Source: Lysobacterales bacterium (GTDB lineage: Bacteria > Pseudomonadota > Gammaproteobacteria > Xanthomonadales > Marinicellaceae). Taken from it: a DNA stretch of 64,000 nucleotides. The notes below the pieces were generated by a model. That model was not told where the DNA came from and did no database searches. It worked only from the letters and a program-made list of their open reading frames with translations. The DNA is taken from assembly GCA_027067055.1 (NCBI GenBank), contig JAMOMK010000114.1, forward strand, positions 1-64,000, in the 5' to 3' direction. The translations under genes were made by a program, and so were the position numbers. Each line of letters starts with the position of its first letter. Position 1 is the first letter of the stretch. Below are positions 7,980-13,296 of this stretch, piece after piece.

Positions 7980-8741
7980 ATGAAAAAATTATTATTGACA
8001 CTGCTCATCACAAGCACAACTTTATATGCTCAGAATGTAATATTTGGAAATGGTTTTGAACAACCCGTTATTCAAATGGTTAAACTCAACGACACAGGTA
8101 TTACATGGGGTGGCGATTACCCATCAGGTAATAATGCAACTTGTACCAGTAATATAGCATCCCCTCAAGATTGTAACCAAGGGCGAGATTTTACCCACAA
8201 TGATGATACTGATGGACATGCAGGTTTTAGCTTTACCAAACTCGATGCAAACGGCACAGCCTTAGTTGACCAAAGTGTTGATTATGCCACTACACCTTGG
8301 GCATGTGTACAAGACAATGTTACAGGCTTGGTATGGGAAGTAAAAACCACCACCGCAGGCATTCACAATAAAGACAATACCTACCAATGGGGCGGAGATA
8401 CGGCGATTGGCAAAGGTCACCCAAATGCACAAGGCACTTATTACGACCCAAGTTGGAATGAATTGGTGCAAGGCTCAAATACTGATAATCTTTGTGGGTT
8501 TAATAACTGGCGAGTACCTACAGTTGATGAGTTATCTGGTATAGCGAATCAAGGCACATTCAATCCTGCAATCGATACAAACTATTTTCCAAACACAGTA
8601 TCATCAAAGTTTTGGTCGTCCTCGCCTATTGCTAACTATCCTTACTATGCGTGGATTGTCTACTTCGACTACGGCGGTGTCTACGGCTTTATTCGTGACA
8701 ATGGCAATCGTGTGCGTTTAGTTCGTAGTCTCGGACAGTGA
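7980..8741 (+). CDS. DGR target protein 1: exported DUF1566 protein carrying VR1
   Basis: 253 residues from the ATG at 7980, chosen because it opens a clean signal peptide (MKKLLLTLLITSTTLYAQ). A GTG frame start at 7938 would overlap the -10 box. The body is a DUF1566 (Lcl C-terminal, C-type-lectin-like) protein: VTGLVWEVK at about 123-131, NNWRVPTVDELSGIA, YFPNTVSSKFWSSSP. The last 43 codons are the variable repeat VR1 (8610-8741), in which 12 of the 15 template AAY codons have become Y, D, G, F or I. The mutated residues sit where C-type-lectin DGR targets expose their ligand-binding surface. It is the first gene of the cassette and is followed by avd. Near its N-terminus is IFGNGFE, similar to the C-terminal tail of the protein at 54,390. 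Confidence 0.9.
   Translation: MKKLLLTLLITSTTLYAQNVIFGNGFEQPVIQMVKLNDTGITWGGDYPSGNNATCTSNIASPQDCNQGRDFTHNDDTDGHAGFSFTKLDANGTALVDQSVDYATTPWACVQDNVTGLVWEVKTTTAGIHNKDNTYQWGGDTAIGKGHPNAQGTYYDPSWNELVQGSNTDNLCGFNNWRVPTVDELSGIANQGTFNPAIDTNYFPNTVSSKFWSSSPIANYPYYAWIVYFDYGGVYGFIRDNGNRVRLVRSLGQ
8610..8741 (+). repeat. DGR variable repeat VR1
   Basis: 132 bp at the 3' end of target gene 1, aligned without gaps to the template at 9294-9425. There are 18 differences at template adenines (A to T, G or other). The only other change is GAG to CAG in the last sense codon. The final 27 bases before that codon (CGTGTGCGTTTAGTTCGTAG...) are identical to the template including their adenines, marking the initiation-of-mutagenic-homing (IMH) end. 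A T-rich tract follows the stop codon. Confidence 0.95.
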
Positions 8742-8762
8742 TTTTTCTTTTTTTATAATTTT

Positions 8763-9143
8763 ATGAATAAGAAGTTTCCAATATACAGAGATGCAAACCA
8801 GTTAATTATAGACACTGAGTTAACGGTTCGGCAATTTCCACGTTATCACAAATATACTTTGGGTAGCGAGATGCGTAGCTCTGCCTATACTATTTTAGAA
8901 AATATATCCTTAGCTATCAATCAGCCAATAAGCATGATAAAAGATAAAAAAGACTTAATTCAGCAAGCCCATAGAGAAACAGAAAAATTTAAAATAAAAA
9001 TTCAGCTAGCAAAGTCCTTAAATTTGTACACAAATTTTAAGAGTTTTGAAACCATTGCCAGAGGAGTGGTGTCAGTTTCAAAACAATGTTTTGCATGGCA
9101 ATATAAATTGCAACACCACAAGATGCGCCAACAGGGGCTATAA
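8763..9143 (+). CDS. avd: Avd-like four-helix-bundle protein of the DGR
   Basis: 126 residues, strongly helical and basic. It resembles the bacterial accessory variability determinant (bAvd) and the related four-helix-bundle family: YHKYTLGSEMRSSAYTILENI near residue 27, then a basic third helix (RETEKFKIKIQLAKSL) and a final helix with ARGVVSVSKQCFAWQYKLQ. In characterised DGRs Avd forms a pentamer that binds the reverse transcriptase and the template RNA and is needed for mutagenic cDNA synthesis. The gene lies 21 bp after target gene 1 and just before the template repeat, the classic place. No damage is visible. Confidence 0.88.
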   Translation: MNKKFPIYRDANQLIIDTELTVRQFPRYHKYTLGSEMRSSAYTILENISLAINQPISMIKDKKDLIQQAHRETEKFKIKIQLAKSLNLYTNFKSFETIARGVVSVSKQCFAWQYKLQHHKMRQQGL

Positions 9144-9293
9144 ATTATGTTTATATTTAAAACCTCTTGTGCGTTTTTCACTGTGTGCCTTGTTCGCCTG
9201 TATAACCATATAGGTAATATAAAACAAGCAAATTACCCGAGGTTACTTGGGATATTTGTAAGTAGAATAAGTAACAAGGAAAATGCCCATTGG
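9144..9293 (+). ncRNA. leader region of the DGR template RNA (predicted)
   Basis: The 150 bp between avd and the template repeat have no convincing gene. Two inverted repeats can be seen: GGTAAT (9213-9218) with ATTACC (9232-9237), and GTTACT (9243-9248) with AGTAAC (9270-9275). In studied DGRs the RNA flanking the template is structured and binds Avd and reverse transcriptase. These stems could serve that purpose, but this is inferred from position only. Confidence 0.4.
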
Positions 9294-9425
9294 TTTTGGT
9301 CGTCCTCGCCAATTGCTAACAATCCTAACAATGCGTGGATTGTCAACTTCAACAACGGCAATGACAACAACAATAATCGTGACAATAACAATCGTGTGCG
9401 TTTAGTTCGTAGTCTCGGAGAGTGA
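9294..9425 (+). ncRNA. DGR template repeat (TR)
   Basis: 132 bp matching VR1 and VR2 without gaps. It holds 15 AAC/AAT codons in the frame used by the VRs; adenine mutation of AAY can give many residues but no stop codon. Every TR-VR difference except the GAG/CAG at the 3' end is at an adenine here. It stops one base before the reverse transcriptase ATG. An open frame of 92 codons (9147-9425) runs through it in the VR frame, but the N-rich product and unrelated first half indicate template RNA and not a protein gene. With VR2 the similarity extends five bases further upstream (from 9289). Confidence 0.95.
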
Positions 9426-9426
9426 A

Positions 9427-11442
9427 ATGAGGATTTCGTATCAACAGATTTATCAAGCTGAACAAAAATGCAGTAAATCAAAACGCAAGGGTTCACAATG
9501 CCAGCGTTTTAATGCTGATTTAATTGATAACTTGTTTGAAATCCAGCAGGTGTTGCAATCTAAAACCTATGTGCCTAAACCCATGCGTGTATTTGTCGCA
9601 GACAATGGCTCAAAACCACGTGAGATTTATGCACCGCATTATTATGATCGTGTGATACACCATATACTCGTGCCAAGACTAGAAAAAATAATCGCTCATA
9701 AGTTTATCCATGATTCGACAGCCAATCAAAAAAACAAAGGCACTCATTTTGCAGTAGCACGATTGCAAAAAATGATGAGAAAGCCGTCATTGCGAGGAGC
9801 TTTACAACAATCTCAAAGTAACCCGTCATTGCGAGGAGGAACGACGCGGCAATCTCCAAAATCAAGTTCCGTACTAAATAAATTTCCATACTGCACTCGC
9901 AATGATGAAAGTGGACCGACTTGTAAGATGGGCCCCGCCCATTATTTTAGTTTTGTTGATTCACCAAGTTATCAGGATGATGGGCAGGGCCCATCTTACG
10001 TAAAACCCAATAAACTTAAACATGCCCTACGGCTAGTGCAAGGAGGGCAGCCATTGCAATTTCGCAAAACTAGCGTTGTGTCCAACAGATTGCCACAGTC
10101 GTGCCTCCTTCGCAATGACAGTGATTTTGATGCTGGTAATGATGAGTGTGTTTTAACCCAGAAAAACAAAACCTATTACCTCCAACTAGACATTCACAAC
10201 TTCTTTTATAGCATCGATAAAAAAATACTCATGCTGATATTAGTCAAGCATATAAAGGTAGCTATAAAGCAGAAAAAAATCACTAGTGATACTGGCAGAG
10301 ATTATTATTGGTTGTGTCAACAAATTCTAAAGCGAAACAATAAAACCCAAATAACACACAATGTTGAATTGCCTTTTATTAAACAACTACATAATATTGA
10401 TAATGATAAAGGTTTACCAATCGGTAACTTGACCAGTCAATTTTTTGGCAATGTTTACCTTAATGAGCTAGATCAATTTGTTAAGCATCAATTAAAAGTT
10501 AAACACTATGTCAGATATGTTGATGATTTTGTATTGTTGTCAGATAACCCACAACAATTAGAAAAATGGCAAACACAAATACAAAAGTTTTTGGACAAAA
10601 AATTATCCTTGCGCTTAAAAAAAGTTGCTAAACCCAAAGACATTGCCCAAGGCGTTGATTTTTTAGGCTATATTATTAGACAGCATTACAATCTGGTTAG
10701 GCGACGCATATTGGGTAATATGCACCAAAGGCTTGCTTTATGGTACAAAGAAAATAATCAAAAAGTATGTAATGGTTCAGTTTTACATTTGCCTAAAGCA
10801 GCTTCAGATAAAATTGACAGTGTTTTTGCCAGTTATATGGGTCATTTCAAACATGCTAAAAGCCATAAAATCACCCAACAAAAGTTTAATCAATTTAAAT
10901 TGTTGGATTTATTGTTTTATTATCATGAGGGGCAGTTTAAGAGTAAAAGGCATACAAAAAAAGCCACAAAACTAATGCAGCAATGGAGCTATTTTAAATT
11001 TCATTATCAACATTTTGTGCTATTGATGCAGGTAGGGTGCTATTTCGTGGTATTGAAACAATCCATTTCGTCACTTTTTTTTGATAGGTGTTCCCAAATA
11101 GAACATCAGAACCAGAATGGACAACCGTCATTGCGAGGAGGAACGACGCGGCAATCTCCTAAATTAAGTTCTGTACTAAACAGATTTCCACGCGGCACTC
11201 GCAATGATGAAAGTGGCCCATCTTACCTATTTTTTGATAGAATACTCAAACAATCAAAACTTAAACCCAATTGGATAGAATTTCATCAAAAAAAACTATC
11301 CTTTGTTTTAAAAACATTACAACAACAATCGATTTCTTATGTGGTAGCTACCCAACAAGGCTATGTCAACAATAAGTTAAGAAAACGCAAAGTTTCACAA
11401 ATCTATATCTCAAATAATTTAAACCCAAAGGACGCAACATGA
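9427..11442 (+). CDS. DGR reverse transcriptase with in-frame repeat insertions
   Basis: 671 residues, about 300 more than usual for DGR reverse transcriptases. The N-terminal domain (YQQIYQAEQK; PREIYAPHYYDRVIHHILV), motif A (YYLQLDIHNFFYSIDKK), motif B (GLPIGNLTSQFFGNVYLNEL), the catalytic YVRYVDDFVLL and the following GVDFLGYIIRQH are all present and in frame. Extra length comes from repeat-derived segments at about residues 119-243 (between the N-terminal part and motif A) and about 567-597 (after the thumb). Both contain PSLRGGTTRQSPK. The enzyme would copy TR RNA with adenine errors and pass the cDNA to the VRs. The stop overlaps the ATG of target gene 2 (ATGA). Confidence 0.93.
   Translation: MRISYQQIYQAEQKCSKSKRKGSQCQRFNADLIDNLFEIQQVLQSKTYVPKPMRVFVADNGSKPREIYAPHYYDRVIHHILVPRLEKIIAHKFIHDSTANQKNKGTHFAVARLQKMMRKPSLRGALQQSQSNPSLRGGTTRQSPKSSSVLNKFPYCTRNDESGPTCKMGPAHYFSFVDSPSYQDDGQGPSYVKPNKLKHALRLVQGGQPLQFRKTSVVSNRLPQSCLLRNDSDFDAGNDECVLTQKNKTYYLQLDIHNFFYSIDKKILMLILVKHIKVAIKQKKITSDTGRDYYWLCQQILKRNNKTQITHNVELPFIKQLHNIDNDKGLPIGNLTSQFFGNVYLNELDQFVKHQLKVKHYVRYVDDFVLLSDNPQQLEKWQTQIQKFLDKKLSLRLKKVAKPKDIAQGVDFLGYIIRQHYNLVRRRILGNMHQRLALWYKENNQKVCNGSVLHLPKAASDKIDSVFASYMGHFKHAKSHKITQQKFNQFKLLDLLFYYHEGQFKSKRHTKKATKLMQQWSYFKFHYQHFVLLMQVGCYFVVLKQSISSLFFDRCSQIEHQNQNGQPSLRGGTTRQSPKLSSVLNRFPRGTRNDESGPSYLFFDRILKQSKLKPNWIEFHQKKLSFVLKTLQQQSISYVVATQQGYVNNKLRKRKVSQIYISNNLNPKDAT
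9783..10155 (+). repeat. nested palindromic repeats inside the reverse transcriptase gene
   Basis: An insertion of roughly 370 bp that keeps the reading frame. It contains a partial repeat (9784-9815), a 92-bp copy (9823-9914) and a 20-bp inverted pair with one mismatch (GTAAGATGGGCCCCGCCCAT at 9923-9942; partner at 9980-9999). It ends with an oppositely oriented fragment near 10,086-10,127 ending CTTCGCAATGAC. The 92-bp unit starts GTCATTGCGAGGAGGAACGA and ends with CTCGCAATGATG, so its ends are complementary. Exact borders are approximate. Confidence 0.8.
11125..11216 (+). repeat. second 92-bp palindromic repeat inside the reverse transcriptase gene
   Basis: This copy matches 9823-9914 closely over its full length and is read in the same frame, giving PSLRGGTTRQSPK, SSVLN, F-P, TRNDESGP in both places. 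Its ends (GTCATTGCGAG and CTCGCAATGAT) are complementary. It is followed by CCCATCTTAC, the same sequence as one arm of the inverted pair at 9980-9999. It lies after all catalytic motifs. Confidence 0.85.
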
Positions 11443-11957
11443 AAGCCATTATAATAACATTAATCATCATAAATTTATCTATCTATCAAAAAGCCAATGC
11501 AGTATGTGAGGCGTACATAACTGACGAATGGCCTGACTCTCGCTATACAGTTACAGATATATCTGGCGACAACGTGGTTACAGATAATCAGACAGGTTTA
11601 ATGTGGAAACAATGCCCTCAAGGTTTAACTGGTTCAATCTGCGATACAGGTAGTGTAACAACTCACACATGGCAACAGGCATTAGATTTGGCTAGTATAG
11701 AAGACTTTGCTGGTTTTACTGATTGGCGAGTGCCTAACCAAAAGGAGTTGCGCACAATTGTTGCCAGAAATTGTTATAGCCCAAGCATCAATACCAATAT
11801 TTTTCCTAATACGCCAAGTAATTGGTTTTGGTCGTCCTCGCCTTTTGCTGACGGTCCTGACTTTGCGTGGATTGTCTACTTCGGCAACGGCGATGACGGC
11901 GGCAATGGTCGTGACGTTGGCGATCGTGTGCGTTTAGTTCGTAGTCTCGGACAGTGA
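11439..11957 (+). CDS. DGR target protein 2: exported DUF1566 protein carrying VR2
   Basis: 172 residues with a signal peptide (MKAIIITLIIINLSIYQKANA, cleavage likely after ANA). The DUF1566 core follows: VVTDNQTGLMWKQ, TWQQALDLA, FTDWRVPNQKELRTIV, NIFPNTPSNWFWSSSP. The last 43 codons form VR2 (11,826-11,957), with 13 of 15 template AAY codons altered, mostly to G, D, F, V and Y. The start codon overlaps the reverse transcriptase stop by four bases (ATGA), so the target is translationally coupled to the enzyme. Cysteines at C22, C50 and C59 of the precursor may form disulfides in the periplasm or outside. It is shorter than target 1 and shares little with it outside the domain. Confidence 0.92.
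   Translation: MKAIIITLIIINLSIYQKANAVCEAYITDEWPDSRYTVTDISGDNVVTDNQTGLMWKQCPQGLTGSICDTGSVTTHTWQQALDLASIEDFAGFTDWRVPNQKELRTIVARNCYSPSINTNIFPNTPSNWFWSSSPFADGPDFAWIVYFGNGDDGGNGRDVGDRVRLVRSLGQ
11826..11957 (+). repeat. DGR variable repeat VR2
   Basis: 132 bp aligned without gaps to TR 9294-9425, with 23 differences, all at template adenines, plus the same GAG to CAG change seen in VR1. VR1 and VR2 also differ from each other at many of these positions, so each has been diversified separately. The 3' 27 bases before the changed codon are invariant. The stop codon is followed by a T-rich tract like that after VR1. Confidence 0.95.
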
Positions 11958-12036
11958 TTTTTTCTTTTTTTGTTTTAATAGTGAGATATTAAATAAGTTG
12001 ACATTAATTTACATAATAACTACAATGTAATTATTA

Positions 12037-12326
12037 GTGATTTAATATTTCAATGGGATGAAAATAAAAATAGAAGCAATCAAAGGAAACATGGCATTTC
12101 ATTTGCAGAGGCTAAAACGGTATTTTTTGATCATTTAGCTAGGCTGATTCCTAATCCAGATCATTCAATTGGTGAAGAGCGATTCATTTTGATGGGTTTG
12201 AGTCAAAAATATCGTTTACTCACTGTTTGTCATTGTGAAAGAGATGGCGATACCATAAGAATAATTTCAGCAAGAAAAGCAGATAAATTTGAAACAAAAC
12301 AATACCAAGGTGACGATTATGCGTGA
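12037..12326 (+). CDS. brnT: BrnT-family toxin (start unclear)
   Basis: The frame reads IFQWDENKNRSNQRKHGISF (from 12,045), then AEAKTVFFD, DHSIGEERFILMGLS, YRLLTVCHCERDGDTIRIIS and ARKADKFE. This is the full BrnT pattern (F-x-W-D-x-x-K, N-x-x-K-H-G-I-S-F, R-I-I-S-A-R). BrnT is a RelE-like RNase toxin. No ATG, GTG or TTG opens this frame. The nearest GTG (12,037) would need one extra base to read in frame, so the gene either uses a rare ATA/ATT start or has lost a base. It ends at TGA 12,324-12,326 and overlaps brnA by 8 bp. It starts 80 bp after the DGR target 2 gene. Confidence 0.75.
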
Positions 12327-12528
12327 CAGTTATGATTTTTCAGACTCAATTAAAAATCCTTATACCAAAAGGTTAAAAAAACAAATTACTATTCGTATTG
12401 AAGAAGACACGATTACTTACTTTAAGCAAATGGCAGAAGATAAAGGTGTGCCTTATCAGAGTTTAATCAATTTATATTTAAGGGATTGCGCAACAAAACA
12501 CAGAGAAATTGAGGTTATTTGGCGTTGA
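12319..12528 (+). CDS. brnA: BrnA-family antitoxin
   Basis: 69 residues from the ATG at 12,319, chosen because an AAGG lies 8-11 bases upstream; a longer frame from 12,289 lies wholly inside brnT. The sequence has the BrnA ribbon-helix-helix: KKQITIRIEEDTITYFKQMA followed by GVPYQSLINLYLRDCA. BrnA binds the BrnT toxin and represses the operon. The toxin-first order and short overlap are standard for brnTA. It looks intact. Confidence 0.87.
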   Translation: MRDSYDFSDSIKNPYTKRLKKQITIRIEEDTITYFKQMAEDKGVPYQSLINLYLRDCATKHREIEVIWR

Positions 12529-12611
12529 GTAAAAGTATGAAACAAGAATATTATTTTAGTAAAACCAAACAATTGACGGAATAAATCGTGCCACTACAAC
12601 TATGCTTATGC

Positions 12612-12640
12612 ATCCCCATGTGGAGCCATGGGAACGAGGA
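12612..12640. repeat. dispersed hairpin repeat fragment
   Basis: CCCCATGTGGAGCCATGGGAACGAG is related to the segment at about 2777-2805 (CCCACGCGGAGCATGGGAAC). Each can fold into a short stem (CCCA/TGGG). It lies just before the left arm of GxxExxY module 2. Confidence 0.45.
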
Positions 12641-12653
12641 ATCATTTTTTTTG

Positions 12654-12703
12654 TAAGGAACGCAGAGATTCGCTGAGGAATCGCAGAGTTACGCAGAATT
12701 TCT
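12654..12703. repeat. left inverted-repeat arm of GxxExxY module 2
   Basis: The arm reads TAAGGAACGCAGAGATTCGC then TGAGGAATCGCAGAG, and its best part is the reverse complement of 13,264-13,289. It has the same tandem-unit style as module 1 (CGCAGAG in place of CGCAAAG) but a different sequence. The stop codon of the GxxExxY reading (12,689-12,691) lies inside this arm. Confidence 0.8.
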
Positions 12704-13238
12704 TTCGTTAATAATTCTTGTTATTCCTTGTTTTAATGTTTTGACATTAAAGTTTAATAACAAGCCGAGTTTAAATTTCCCTAATTTTAAATAGGTTAAA
12801 AGTTGGGATTTATGAATGTCTGTTATTCTATCAACAGCCTTTACAGACCGTGAAAGTATTCTGATGACGAGTAAAAATGGTATAAAATGCGCTACTATTC
12901 GTTGAAAAACTTGGAATTAGCTAGCTAGTCACAGCGTTTTCCGCCTTTATTAGCAAATTTTCTACTCATTTTTCTTTCGCCCCACAATACTTTCACAGTC
13001 TGTTTAGTTCTAGCACAATTGAATTTTCTACTAATATATCAATTCTAAAACCTCTACCAAGGTTTAAATTTTTATATCTCAAAGGTATGAAAACTTCTTT
13101 TTGAACATTGAGATTCGCTTGTTGAAGTTCATAAATCAAACAATCTTGATAGGTGGATTCTAATAACCCTGGCCCAAGTTGTCTATGAACTTCAATGGCA
13201 CAACCAATAATTTTACTTGTTATTGTATTTTTATCCAT
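12689..13238 (-). pseudogene. GxxExxY protein, interrupted by a MITE
   Basis: The N-terminal part (13,238 down to 13,004) reads MDKNTITSKIIGCAIEVHRQ, LGPGLLESTYQDC, KNLNLGRGFRIDILVENS, IVLEL. The rest resumes beyond the insertion as KAVDRITDIHKSQLLTYLKL, GKFKLGLLLNFN and ends at the stop 12,689-12,691. Removing the 161-bp insertion and one copy of its TTTA duplication restores one continuous GxxExxY frame. The gene is therefore a recent loss of an otherwise intact relative of the copy at 5755-6135. Confidence 0.88.
12843..13003. mobile_element. MITE 1, inserted in a GxxExxY gene
   Basis: 161 bp with terminal inverted repeats (ACAGACCGTGAAAGTATT at the left; ACAGACTGTGAAAGTATT as reverse complement at the right). 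An apparent TTTA target duplication partly overlaps these ends. It has no gene. The internal core (GGCGGAAAACGC, TTTTTCAACGAA and ACTCGTC in reverse complement) is clearly related to MITE 2 at 46,384-46,543, although the outer ends differ. Confidence 0.85.
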
Positions 13239-13289
13239 AAATTTCTCTGTGTGCCTCTGCGCGTCCTCTGCGAATCTCTGCGTTCCTTA
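13239..13289. repeat. right inverted-repeat arm of GxxExxY module 2
   Basis: Imperfect reverse complement of 12,654-12,703 (TCCTCTGCGAATCTCTGCG then TTCCTTA). It starts immediately upstream of the GxxExxY start codon and ends 7 bp before the pepA stop codon, so the module was placed directly behind pepA. Confidence 0.8.
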
Positions 13290-13296
13290 AAGCTCT

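Noticed and set aside
9147-9425. A 92-codon frame covering the template repeat, ending like the target proteins
   Set aside because: It has no signal peptide or DUF1566 core, is packed with Asn codons, and the sequence is fully explained as DGR template RNA.
9783-11216. Repeats in the reverse transcriptase gene as a CRISPR array
   Set aside because: The units are palindromic, 92 bp, widely spaced, in both orientations and part of an open frame; there are no regular spacers or cas genes.
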